Shown one piece after another: positions 17,827 to 25,400 of a DNA stretch of 64,000 nt. Each line of letters starts with the position of its first letter. Within the stretch, counting starts at the first letter, position 1. The position numbers and the translations under genes are program-made. The stretch is from positions 66,217 through 130,216 of the forward strand of contig JBLNDJ010000012.1 in NCBI GenBank assembly GCA_050261515.1, in the 5' to 3' direction. Source of the stretch: JBLNDJ01 sp050261515 (GTDB lineage Bacteria; Acidobacteriota; Terriglobia; Bryobacterales; Bryobacteraceae). The notes beneath the pieces were generated by a model. It ran no database searches. It saw only the letters and a list, made by a program, of their open reading frames with translations, and was not told where the DNA came from.

Positions 17827-18665
17827 CGGTAGGCGATCAGCTCCACTCCCGCATCCGCCAGCGCCTGCTTCACCTCGGAAGATGTGAGCGCGGCGAGCTC
17901 GGTTTCACGGCTTTCCTTCAGGCGCGTGGGCGCCGCTTTCAGCTCCGCTGTGCAGTGGCCGGGGTGGCACATGAACTCGGTTGTGCCTTCGGGGAGCCGG
18001 CGGATGAGCGCCGCCAGCTCCGGGGCTCGGAATTTTCCCGTCATTTGAAAACCGGCGAAGTGGTCCGTAGTGCGGCAGTTGTGCCGGGCCAGCACGCGGC
18101 GGAAGTGGCCGCCCATGAGGCGCAGGGCGCGGCCGGTGACGCTCGTGGAGCCGAAATCGAAGGGGCGGCGGACCCAGGGGATGCTGAATTCTTCGGAGAG
18201 GCGCGCGACCGCATCGAGCACGGGCGGGAGGAGATGGGTGTGCTTGTGGGTGTCGAGGTGCGTGGGATGGAGGCCGGCTGCCATAATGCGGCGGATTTGG
18301 GACGCCAGTTCGTCGTAGATGCGCAGGCGGTTCAGGGCGACGGCGCGGAGGAGTTCGGCGAGGGTGGACGGGAGCGGGGCTCCGGTGAGCGTCGAGGCGC
18401 CTTGCACGAGCATGAGGTGGCAGCCGATGTCGAGGGCCGGGTTTTCGGCGGCGAGGCGTACGGCATCGGCGAAGGCGGCTCCGTTGGCCATGAGAGTCGT
18501 GGCGGTTAGGATGCCGTTGCGGTGCGCTTCGACGATTCCGGCGTTGACGTCCCGGGTGAAACCGAAGTCGTCGGCGTTGGTGATGAGGGCCTTGGCGGCC
18601 TGAAAGGCCGCCGCCGGCCGGGGGGCTGCCCCACAATTCCCGGCTTCCGGCTTCCCTCTACTCAT
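17808..18665 (-). CDS. YdjC/ChbG-family carbohydrate deacetylase, HpnK-like
   Basis: 285 residues. The core starts with 'LITNADDFGFTRDVNAGI', the metal-binding motif of the YdjC family, with later 'LDTHKHTHLLPPVLDA' and 'FMCHPG' motifs, all with the expected histidines and aspartates. The family removes acetyl groups from chito- or cellobiose-type sugars; HpnK members occur in hopanoid gene clusters, and location after the Mla lipid-transport operon fits a lipid-linked role. The first 27 or so residues are GC-rich repeat-like sequence and are probably not conserved. The start overlaps the mlaD stop. Confidence 0.8.
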   Translation of the reverse strand: MSRGKPEAGNCGAAPRPAAAFQAAKALITNADDFGFTRDVNAGIVEAHRNGILTATTLMANGAAFADAVRLAAENPALDIGCHLMLVQGASTLTGAPLPSTLAELLRAVALNRLRIYDELASQIRRIMAAGLHPTHLDTHKHTHLLPPVLDAVARLSEEFSIPWVRRPFDFGSTSVTGRALRLMGGHFRRVLARHNCRTTDHFAGFQMTGKFRAPELAALIRRLPEGTTEFMCHPGHCTAELKAAPTRLKESRETELAALTSSEVKQALADAGVELIAYRQASTA

Positions 18666-19738
18666 CAGAAGATCGAGAGCTTCACGCGAAGGAACTTTTT
18701 CGGGTTGGCCCGGATGTCCTTGACGAGGCTCTGGAGTTCGTTGGAGACTCCCCGCATCGAGTCGTAGAGTTGCGGGTTCACCATCAACTGGCCGAGGGTG
18801 CCCTGGCCGGAGTTGATCTTGTCGAGCGTGGTGTCGAATTTGCCGAGCACACCTTCAATCTTGTTGTAGGCCGCCTCGTCCTTGAGCAGCTTTCCGGCGG
18901 TGCCCTTGCCGGCGTTGATGTCGTCCATCAGTTTGCGCACCTGCGTAATCGCGGCCTGCGCTTCGTCGTAGAGCTTGGGATCTTTAAGGAACTTGCCCGC
19001 GGTGCCCTGCCCGGCTTGCAGGTCGGCGATCAACTGGTCGAGCCGCGCTACGGATGCGCGCGCCTCGTTGTAGAGCGATTCGTCGTAGAGCAGCTTGCCG
19101 ACGGTCCCCTTGCCCTGGCCGATCGTTTCGGTCACATGCTGGAGCTCGGTAACGGTCTTGGTGAGCCGGGCGTAGAATTCCTCATCCACCAGGAACTTGC
19201 CGATGCTGCCCTGGCCGGATTCGATCAGGCCGACGATGCGGTCCACGCGGTTGAGGATGGCCTGGGCGGAATCGAACAGGCCGAAGCCTTTGCGAACCAG
19301 GTCCTGAATCTCGGCGCTCGGCTCGGCCTTCACCTCGCCTTTCGGCTGGATGGCTACGTTGCTGCGGCCCATCGAAATATTGATGAACTTGGTGCCGAGG
19401 ACGTTTTCGGCGCTGATTTCGGCGAGCGAATCGACGGGGATGTTCTTCAGACGGTCGCGCCGCACGCGCATGACGACGCGGACGATGCGGTTCGGGTCGC
19501 GCGAGCCGGAGAGCTCGACGCCGTCCACGCTGCCGATCAGGATGCCGTTGAGGCGCACGGGCGCGCCTTTGGCGAGCGACGCGGCATCATCGAGATATGT
19601 ATATAGGTCGGTATAACTTCGCCAGAACGGTTTCTGGCTGGTGAGCAAAAAGATCAGCACGGCCGCGATCCCCATGGCCGCGATGGCCATGATGCCGACT
19701 CGAAGCTGAGCCCAACGGACTTTTCCCGGCGCAGGCAT
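18665..19738 (-). CDS. mlaD: MCE-domain lipid-transport protein, MlaD family
   Basis: 357 residues. One membrane anchor (about residues 13-33), then an MCE domain (about 42-125, 'LAKGAPVRLNGILIGSV' and 'VLGTKFINI'). From about residue 174 there are five repeats of roughly 34 residues, each starting like 'GQGTAGKFLKDPKLYDEA'. MCE proteins form hexameric rings that carry lipids across the periplasm. It is the third gene of the mlaE-mlaF-mlaD operon. E. coli MlaD is about 180 residues, so the repeat tail is extra and may form a coiled tube. Confidence 0.88.
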   Translation of the reverse strand: MPAPGKVRWAQLRVGIMAIAAMGIAAVLIFLLTSQKPFWRSYTDLYTYLDDAASLAKGAPVRLNGILIGSVDGVELSGSRDPNRIVRVVMRVRRDRLKNIPVDSLAEISAENVLGTKFINISMGRSNVAIQPKGEVKAEPSAEIQDLVRKGFGLFDSAQAILNRVDRIVGLIESGQGSIGKFLVDEEFYARLTKTVTELQHVTETIGQGKGTVGKLLYDESLYNEARASVARLDQLIADLQAGQGTAGKFLKDPKLYDEAQAAITQVRKLMDDINAGKGTAGKLLKDEAAYNKIEGVLGKFDTTLDKINSGQGTLGQLMVNPQLYDSMRGVSNELQSLVKDIRANPKKFLRVKLSIF

Positions 19739-19747
19739 ATCTATCCT

Positions 19748-20572
19748 TCACTCTTCCCGTCTGACGAACTTGGACACATACGGATCAGTGGACGCATGTA
19801 ACTCGGCAAGCGACCCTTCAAACACCAGCTTGCCCTGCCGCAGCACCATGAAGATGGTGCGGAGGGCGCCCTCGTCCTCCTCTTCGACGGCCTCGACGCA
19901 GCCGGCCGCTTCGTTCCACCTGTTGGTGGCCAGGAAATGGCCGTCCTGGTAGCGGTGCGTGGCAAGCAGGGTCGTCGTGTTCTTCAGGTCGCGCTCTTTG
20001 AGGATCAGCGCGATGATGGTGAAAGCCGTGATCGGGTCGAGCCCCGCGGTGGGCGAATCGTAGAGCATCAGCCGGGGTTCGGTGACGATGGCGCGGGCGA
20101 TGCCGACGCGGCGGCGCATGCCGCCCGAAAGCTCGGAGGGGAACTTATCGAGCGTATGCTCGAGCTCGACGAAACGCAGCGCTTCCTCGGCGCGCTGGTG
20201 GATCTCGGCGGGCGAGACGCGCAGGCTTTCGAGATTCTCGAGCGGGTAGCCGACGTTCTCCTCGATGGTGAGCGAATCGAACAGGCCGCCTTCCTGGAAC
20301 AGCACGCCGACCTTGCTGCGGATATGGAACTGTTTCTGCTCATCCATCTCCGTGATGTCGTTGCCGAACAGGTGGACGCGGCCCTGTTCCGGGCAGACGA
20401 GGCCGATGGCGGCTTTCAGAAGCACGGTCTTCCCGCTGCCCGCGGCTCCGAAGATGATGCGCGTCTCGCCTTCGAAGACCTCGAAGGATATGTCGTCGAG
20501 AGCGGGCGTTTCCTCGAACCGCACCGTGACGTGCTCGAACCGGAGGACGGATTGAAGTTGGGCATCGCTCAT
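19748..20572 (-). CDS. mlaF: ABC ATPase of Mla-type lipid transporter, Walker B Glu replaced by Ser
   Basis: 274 residues with the MlaF/Ttg2A pattern. Walker A is 'GAAGSGKT', the signature is 'LSGGMRRR' and the switch histidine is in 'LLATHRYQ'. Walker B reads 'LMLYDSPTAGLDP', where the catalytic Glu after the Asp is Ser (residue 173, codon TCG at 20054-20056). It should energise the MlaE/MlaD complex, but the loss of this Glu would be expected to slow ATP hydrolysis. It starts 6 bases after mlaE and ends 9 bases before mlaD. Confidence 0.88.
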   Translation of the reverse strand: MSDAQLQSVLRFEHVTVRFEETPALDDISFEVFEGETRIIFGAAGSGKTVLLKAAIGLVCPEQGRVHLFGNDITEMDEQKQFHIRSKVGVLFQEGGLFDSLTIEENVGYPLENLESLRVSPAEIHQRAEEALRFVELEHTLDKFPSELSGGMRRRVGIARAIVTEPRLMLYDSPTAGLDPITAFTIIALILKERDLKNTTTLLATHRYQDGHFLATNRWNEAAGCVEAVEEEDEGALRTIFMVLRQGKLVFEGSLAELHASTDPYVSKFVRREE

Positions 20573-20578
20573 CCGCGG

Positions 20579-21334
20579 TTAGAGGTTGACGTAGATCCTC
20601 GTGATGAAGAACGTGAGGAAGAAGATGAGAACCGAGGAAACGACCATCGCCTGGGTGGTCGCGCGGCCGACGCCCTGCGTGCCTCCCGTGGTGCGCAGGC
20701 CGTAGTAAGAGCCGGTGAGCACGATTGCGAACGCGAAGACGAACGGCATGAGCAGGCCGAAGAAGACATCGGTGAACGTCAGCGCCTGCCATGCCGAGTT
20801 CCAATACTGGTTGGGAGTGATGAACAGCACGAAGTAACCGATCAGGAAGCCGCCGAGAATGCCCACGAAATCGGCCAGGATGGTCAGCAGCGGCAGCACG
20901 ACACAGCAGGCGATGAGCCGCGGGGTGACCAGTTTCTGGATGGGGTCGGTGCCGAGGGCGCGCATGGCGTCGATCTGCTCGGTGACTTTCATGGAGCCGA
21001 GTTCGCTGGCGATGCCGCTGGCGTTGCGTCCGGCCACCATCAAAGAGGTCAGGACGGGGCCGAGCGCGCGGACCAGCGTGATGGCTACCACCTGCCCGGT
21101 CTGGCTGACGGCGCCGTACTGGGAGAGCGCCTTCGCCATCTGCATGGCCATGACGGCGCCGCTGAAGAAGCCGGTCATGATCACGATGGGCAGGCTCCCG
21201 ACTCCGATGATGTCCATCTGAATGAAAATGTCGTCGAGATAATGGGGGCGGCGGAAGACGTTGCGGAGGGCGCGGCCGGCCAGCACGTAGTAGTCCTGGA
21301 CCGCCAGAACCGGCGCTTTTATCAGTCCGAACAA
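20579..21334 (-). CDS. mlaE: Mla-type ABC transporter permease MlaE
   Basis: 251 residues with a TTG start; an in-frame stop lies four codons upstream, so no longer start exists. Five or six membrane segments and the MlaE signatures 'RALGPVLTSLMVAGRNAS' and 'SELGSMKVTEQIDAMRALGTDP' are clear. It is the membrane subunit of the lipid importer/exporter and the first gene of its operon, divergent from the P1 peptidase gene. Confidence 0.93.
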   Translation of the reverse strand: MFGLIKAPVLAVQDYYVLAGRALRNVFRRPHYLDDIFIQMDIIGVGSLPIVIMTGFFSGAVMAMQMAKALSQYGAVSQTGQVVAITLVRALGPVLTSLMVAGRNASGIASELGSMKVTEQIDAMRALGTDPIQKLVTPRLIACCVVLPLLTILADFVGILGGFLIGYFVLFITPNQYWNSAWQALTFTDVFFGLLMPFVFAFAIVLTGSYYGLRTTGGTQGVGRATTQAMVVSSVLIFFLTFFITRIYVNL

Positions 21335-21379
21335 GGCCGTCTAGTCCTCGTATCCCGATGGTAACATACAGCTTGCAGG

Positions 21380-22423
21380 ATGACGCCTTCTATGAAGGGA
21401 CTGACGGAAATCCCGGGGATTCGTGTCGGCCACGCGTCGGATTTTTCGGCGCTGACGGGCTGCACGGTGGTGTTGTGCGAGGGCGGGGCCGCCGGCGGCG
21501 TTGACGCTGCCGGTTCGGCCACGGGAGCGGAGGAGCTTGGCGCGCTCGACCCGGGGCACGTGACCCCGCTGGTTCACGCGATCGTGCTCGCCGGGGGCAG
21601 CGCGTTCGGGCTCGAGGCGGCCTCGGGCGTGCGGCGCTACCTCGAGCGCCAGGGCGTGGGGTTTGAGACGGGCGCGGCGCGCGTTCCAATTGTGCCGTGC
21701 GCGATTCTGTACGATCTCGGGATCGGGAAGGCGAACGTGCGGCCCACGCGCGAGATGGGCGAGGCGGCCGCGGCGGCGGCGACGGCGGACGCGGTGAAGG
21801 AGGGCGCGGTCGGGGCCGGGACCGGGGCCACGGTGGGGAAGATTTTCGGGATGCGGCAGGCGATGAAGGGCGGCGTCGGGTCGGCGTGCGTCGCGCTCGA
21901 AGGGGAGCTTGCGGGGGTGAAGGTCGCGGCGCTGGCGGCGGTGAACGCGTTCGGGGACGTGATCGATCCGAAGACGGGCGCGATTGTCGCGGGCGCGCGG
22001 CGGGGGCCGGACAGCCGCGAGTTCGCCGATACGGCGCGCGTGATGAAGGCCGGAGGGCGGGGCGGGTTCGCACGGGGGAATACGACGCTGGTTGTGGTGG
22101 CGACCAATGCGCGGCTGAGCAAGGTGGAGGCGCGGAAGCTGGCGCAGCTTGGGAATCTGGGGCTGGCGCGGACGATCAACCCGGTGAATACGATGCTCGA
22201 TGGGGATATTGTGTTTGCGCTTTCGCTGGGGGGCGAGAGGGCGGATGTGAATGCGCTCGGGGTCGCGGCGGCGGAGGCGGTGTCGCAGGCGGTTCTGAGG
22301 GCGGTGCGGATGGCGCCGACGATGGGGGGCGTTTTGGGGCTGGCGGGTAAGTTGCCTATTATCTCTGGTCCAAGAAAAGCAGCGCAAGAAGCAGGTCATC
22401 GGCTGTATCCCAATATCGGGTAG
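21380..22423 (+). CDS. P1 family peptidase (S58, DmpA/aminopeptidase-like)
   Basis: 347 residues. The fold of the self-processing DmpA family is seen in 'ITEIPGIRVGHA'-type opening ('LTEIPGIRVGHASDF'), 'IVLAGGSAFGLEAASGV' and 'RGNTTLVVVATNA', where the Asn-Thr junction is the expected autocleavage site with Thr as nucleophile. Members are aminopeptidases or amidases. The usual C-terminus is reached near 'GVLGLAGK'; the last 22 or so residues look unlike the rest and are written in lower-GC DNA, so the original 3' end may have been replaced at the boundary of the accessory region. Confidence 0.85.
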   Translation: MTPSMKGLTEIPGIRVGHASDFSALTGCTVVLCEGGAAGGVDAAGSATGAEELGALDPGHVTPLVHAIVLAGGSAFGLEAASGVRRYLERQGVGFETGAARVPIVPCAILYDLGIGKANVRPTREMGEAAAAAATADAVKEGAVGAGTGATVGKIFGMRQAMKGGVGSACVALEGELAGVKVAALAAVNAFGDVIDPKTGAIVAGARRGPDSREFADTARVMKAGGRGGFARGNTTLVVVATNARLSKVEARKLAQLGNLGLARTINPVNTMLDGDIVFALSLGGERADVNALGVAAAEAVSQAVLRAVRMAPTMGGVLGLAGKLPIISGPRKAAQEAGHRLYPNIG

Positions 22424-22507
22424 TGCTCGGAAGTAGGTGTGGCTGTCACGAGCATTGGGCAGAACCGTCGATTTTGCACCAATTCACCGCTGAATGTCTT
22501 TCTTTTC

Positions 22508-22536
22508 TTGACATGGCGTGCTTTTCAGCCTAGTTT
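22508..22536 (+). promoter_or_regulatory. Sigma-70-type promoter of the accessory cluster
   Basis: TTGACA at 22508-22513, a 17-base spacer, and TAGTTT at 22531-22536. A transcript would begin near 22543 and run into the AGGAGG at 22565-22570. It is the best consensus -35 in the window, and it sits at the head of the lower-GC genes. Confidence 0.6.
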
Positions 22537-22706
22537 GTATGTAGCATCCCTGAATCTCAGAGTCAGGAGGGGTAACCAATGAAGCCGTTCCAAAGGTCGC
22601 TCGCCTGCCCGTTCTCGTAGATGGTGCGAAGACGCCAGAGCTGATTCCAGACGACCTGGCATATAAGCACTATATCCTCACCATTGTCGAGCATCGGGAT
22701 GCAACT

Positions 22707-22997
22707 GTGGAGGAGGTCCGTCGCCGAGAGTCCCGAATCTTGCCAGTGCGGCTTTCGCAGCGCGATTCGATCGGCCTCGTGAACGCGCTAGTTGGCGTTA
22801 GAGAGCAGTTGGATGATATTGAGAACGCTCGATCATCTGGCAATGTTGATCCACAGGCACTGAAAATCCGTTGGGAATCTGTCATGGCGGCCGCCCGCGA
22901 CCACCTGCGCCATTGCATTACGCCTGAAGGCTTGGCTCGACTGGATGCCTTCATTCGAGACCGTGTAAAGCCGGCTATTGTGATTTACGGCGAGTAG
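22707..22997 (+). CDS. Hypothetical helical protein, 5' end probably frameshifted
   Basis: 96 residues from GTG 22707, rich in Arg/Glu helices and ending 'VKPAIVIYGE'. The same frame is open from 22554 and reads protein-like upstream ('LPVLVDGAKTPELIPDDLAY'), but it has no ATG, GTG or TTG there. A strong AGGAGG (22565-22570) and an ATG at 22579 exist in another frame that stops after 13 codons. One added base just after that ATG would join the two into a 140-residue protein. I do not recognise the function. It is the first gene after the cluster promoter. Confidence 0.55.
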   Translation: MEEVRRRESRILPVRLSQRDSIGLVNALVGVREQLDDIENARSSGNVDPQALKIRWESVMAAARDHLRHCITPEGLARLDAFIRDRVKPAIVIYGE

Positions 22998-23040
22998 CAA
23001 CTCCCTAGGAGTGCGACAGCATGTAGTACAAGGAGACAAC

Positions 23041-23661
23041 ATGCACAAGGTGTTTTTGTTCCCTGCGGCCCTGCTTGTCGAGGCTCTCTCGCTTTGTACA
23101 ACCTGCGCAGCACAACCAGTAATAATGCAGTTCAGTGTTTACAACAACTGGTCGATCAGCAGCGACGGGATGCTGTACAATGCGGGATCCGCAATCGACA
23201 ATAGTACATGTTATTCGAACGGTGGTCACTCCGGTTACGTTACGACTGTGAGCGTACACACGCCCGACGGAAGAGTCGCGTCTGTGCAGAATCCGGGATT
23301 GTCGGGCAACGCGAGCATTGCTCTTAACGACATAACTGGTGACTACATTCTGGCGACAAGCGGAACGTATCACTGCGGCTGCAGTGGCGGGCAGTCAGGC
23401 TATGGCGGCGCCTTCACTCTTCCGCTGAGAAAGACCGTCTACAGTCTTGCCCACGCTGACCCTTGCGGATGCGACTATACGATCAATTGCCAAGGAGGCA
23501 CATCTGCTACCTGTTCGACAGGTGTATATTCCACATATTCGATCAATGCGTGCGGCTGTTCCAGCATAACGTGGGTCAAAGTCTACTACTGGTGGCGAGG
23601 TGGGAGTGTGTGTACCGCGGTGTGGGAAAGGACCAACCCGTCTGACAAGACATGTTCTTAG
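23041..23661 (+). CDS. Secreted cysteine-rich protein with three CGC motifs
   Basis: 206 residues, with AGGAG six bases before the ATG. A signal peptide of about 24 residues ends near 'TTCAAQP'. The mature part has 11 cysteines, with the motif Cys-Gly-Cys three times ('HCGCS', 'PCGCD', 'ACGCS'), and is rich in Ser, Thr, Gly, Tyr and Trp, like extracellular beta-sandwich proteins. The first half ('SVYNNWSISSDG', 'SGTYHCG') recalls an Ig-like domain. Function is unknown. The DsbA-like gene downstream could form its disulfides. The base composition is clearly lower in GC than in the flanks. Confidence 0.75.
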   Translation: MHKVFLFPAALLVEALSLCTTCAAQPVIMQFSVYNNWSISSDGMLYNAGSAIDNSTCYSNGGHSGYVTTVSVHTPDGRVASVQNPGLSGNASIALNDITGDYILATSGTYHCGCSGGQSGYGGAFTLPLRKTVYSLAHADPCGCDYTINCQGGTSATCSTGVYSTYSINACGCSSITWVKVYYWWRGGSVCTAVWERTNPSDKTCS

Positions 23662-23785
23662 AAGTCTTATGATGATGCTTGGGGGCTTGAGAACGCCTTT
23701 TGTGAAGCGGTGGTGATGCCTGCGCGTGTCCGGTGCAGTTCAGCCCGTCGCCGGATGAGCACAACCATTCCCATATGGAGGCTCG

Positions 23786-24325
23786 ATGTTGAGGGCTTTG
23801 CCGCGAGCGCAGCCGCCGGTCGTGCAAGGGCGACCGTTCATAGCCGAGTTTCGTTGTCGCACTCACACATCCAGTCATGGCGGAATCGTTGGTCGTATGT
23901 TCCGAGACAACAAAGGCCGAATGAGAGTCGACTACATGGACGGCAATGAAGAGATCCGAATTATTGATGATGTCACCACGTCGACTCTCATGCTTCTCGA
24001 TATGAACCAGCGACTCATGCAAGTTGACAGGTACCAGGAGTCTACTGTCGGCTGGTCGTTCCGTACGGCTGTACCAACTTACACGAACGATCGCGCAATG
24101 GTAAAGGGGGTCGAGTGTGTACGCGTAGTATTTAGACCTCCACAACACGGGGCCGCCGATACCGACGACTTGGGCGAGACATGGATTGCCGAATCAGAAG
24201 GTGTAGTGATGAAGGATGAAAATGTTGGACAGGGATGGGTATGGGAGGTTATGACAATCGAGTTTCGCGAACCCGAGCCAAGCACATTCGACGTGCCGGC
24301 AGGCTTTGTGAAAGTGGAGGACTGA
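23786..24325 (+). CDS. Hypothetical LolA-like/outer-membrane-lipoprotein-fold protein
   Basis: 179 residues with GGAGG before the ATG. The pattern 'GRMFRDNKGRMRVDYM', then 'IIDDVTTSTLMLLDMNQRLMQVD' (key residues IIDD, TLMLLD), 'MVKGVECVRVVF' and a last 'DVPAGFVKVED' resembles a group of acidobacterial proteins with a LolA-like half-barrel that read 'RDxxGRxR'. No good signal peptide is seen, so the true start may differ. The next gene begins 3 bases after its stop, so they are coupled. Confidence 0.6.
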   Translation: MLRALPRAQPPVVQGRPFIAEFRCRTHTSSHGGIVGRMFRDNKGRMRVDYMDGNEEIRIIDDVTTSTLMLLDMNQRLMQVDRYQESTVGWSFRTAVPTYTNDRAMVKGVECVRVVFRPPQHGAADTDDLGETWIAESEGVVMKDENVGQGWVWEVMTIEFREPEPSTFDVPAGFVKVED

Positions 24326-24328
24326 GCA

Positions 24329-25231
24329 ATGGCGTCAGGTGCGACCGTTGTCCTCCTGCTCAGCGGCGCGCTGTTGCTGGAGCCCCTATCGAACTGCTGC
24401 CAGCTGTCTGCTGACGCAAAGCAGCAGCTCACGAGGCTTGTTGAGCGGAGGTTCGACATTCCTCACAATACCCACTTGACCATCATCGAGCGTGAAGGGA
24501 AGCCCGATCAGATGAAGGTCACGGTGTTCTCTTCAACTCCTGGACATCCGTTCGAAGAAGACTTGTATATCATTTCGGATGGTCGCTTCGTGGTCGAGTG
24601 GGTGGGTGAACTGTCGGCGGACTCTGAGCGCGCAGAGCTGGCAGAAGAAAAGGAAATTGCTCTTAGGCTGAAGACGGGTGAACCACCGCGGCTCGGTTCT
24701 GTATCAGCACCGGTGACTGTTGTGATATATGTGGATTTTCAGTGCCTATACTGCCGCGATGCAGTCAGCCTTCTGCGGGAACGCATTGCTGGCGGGCACG
24801 GGGAGAAGCTACAGGTGTTATTTAAGCACCATCCGCTGGCAAGTCACGACTGGTCTAGAGCGGCTGCCCGTAGTAGCGTATGCTTCTATAACCAAAGTAA
24901 TGAGCTATTCTGGAGGTTTGCCGATTTTCTATTTGAACACCAAACAGACATCGATTCCGTTAACTTGACCTCGAAGATCGGCGAGTTCATAGGGCGTACT
25001 CCGGAAGTGAATCAACCGTCCTATCAGAGCTGCGTCGCATCGACTGCGCCAGATATGGCTATCCTTCGCGACGAGAATAGTGGCGTTGCCGCTGGTGTGA
25101 ATGCGACGCCTACACTCTTCGTTGATGGTAAGAAGATAGTCGGCATGGGTGACGAAACCGCTTTCGTGCAGTTGCTCGATCGGCGCGAATCTATGGCTGA
25201 CGACAGGCGCTTTCACGCCGTCGGGCGATGA
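24329..25231 (+). CDS. DsbA-like thiol:disulfide oxidoreductase with extra N-terminal domain
   Basis: 300 residues. A signal peptide (residues 1-25), an N-terminal domain of about 90 residues ('LSADAKQQLTRLVERRF'), then a DsbA/thioredoxin-type domain with the active site C139-L-Y-C142 in 'VDFQCLYCRDAV' and the cis-proline in 'NATPTLFVDGK'. It likely acts in the periplasm, making or isomerising disulfides. The link with the cysteine-rich protein two genes upstream suggests a dedicated folding partner, which is an inference. It follows the LolA-like gene by 3 bases, with GGAGG upstream. Confidence 0.85.
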   Translation: MASGATVVLLLSGALLLEPLSNCCQLSADAKQQLTRLVERRFDIPHNTHLTIIEREGKPDQMKVTVFSSTPGHPFEEDLYIISDGRFVVEWVGELSADSERAELAEEKEIALRLKTGEPPRLGSVSAPVTVVIYVDFQCLYCRDAVSLLRERIAGGHGEKLQVLFKHHPLASHDWSRAAARSSVCFYNQSNELFWRFADFLFEHQTDIDSVNLTSKIGEFIGRTPEVNQPSYQSCVASTAPDMAILRDENSGVAAGVNATPTLFVDGKKIVGMGDETAFVQLLDRRESMADDRRFHAVGR

Positions 25232-25400
25232 CGAGAGGTGTCAAGTGCGGTTGCGTTCCCGGAGCGCCGCATGTGGAACCTATGGCTGTCGCGGCGTTTC
25301 GCGCCCGCAAGCTCACGCTCGGCTTCATTTGGGACGTCTGCAAGCGCACGGGAAGAGTTGGTATCTTTGTGGATGAGCCCCGGCGTATGATGTTCTGGTC
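25232..25400 (+). other. Intergenic remnant at the right edge of the accessory cluster
   Basis: No convincing gene. One frame from ATG 25285 reads 'MAVAAFRARK' and continues about 40 codons to a TGA that overlaps the next gene's ATG (ATGA), as if it were the 3' end of an older coupled gene. The GC content rises back to the level of the host here, so this is near the right border of the accessory region. Confidence 0.35.
25386..25391 (+). promoter_or_regulatory. -10 hexamer TATGAT before the GH127 start
   Basis: TATGAT is followed by nine bases and then ATG 25401, with no Shine-Dalgarno sequence between. This spacing suggests a leaderless or nearly leaderless transcript. Confidence 0.45.

Noticed and set aside
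23710..23949. Plus-strand frame overlapping the LolA-like gene start
   Set aside because: The frame at 23786 has GGAGG before its ATG and a sensible protein; this one has neither.
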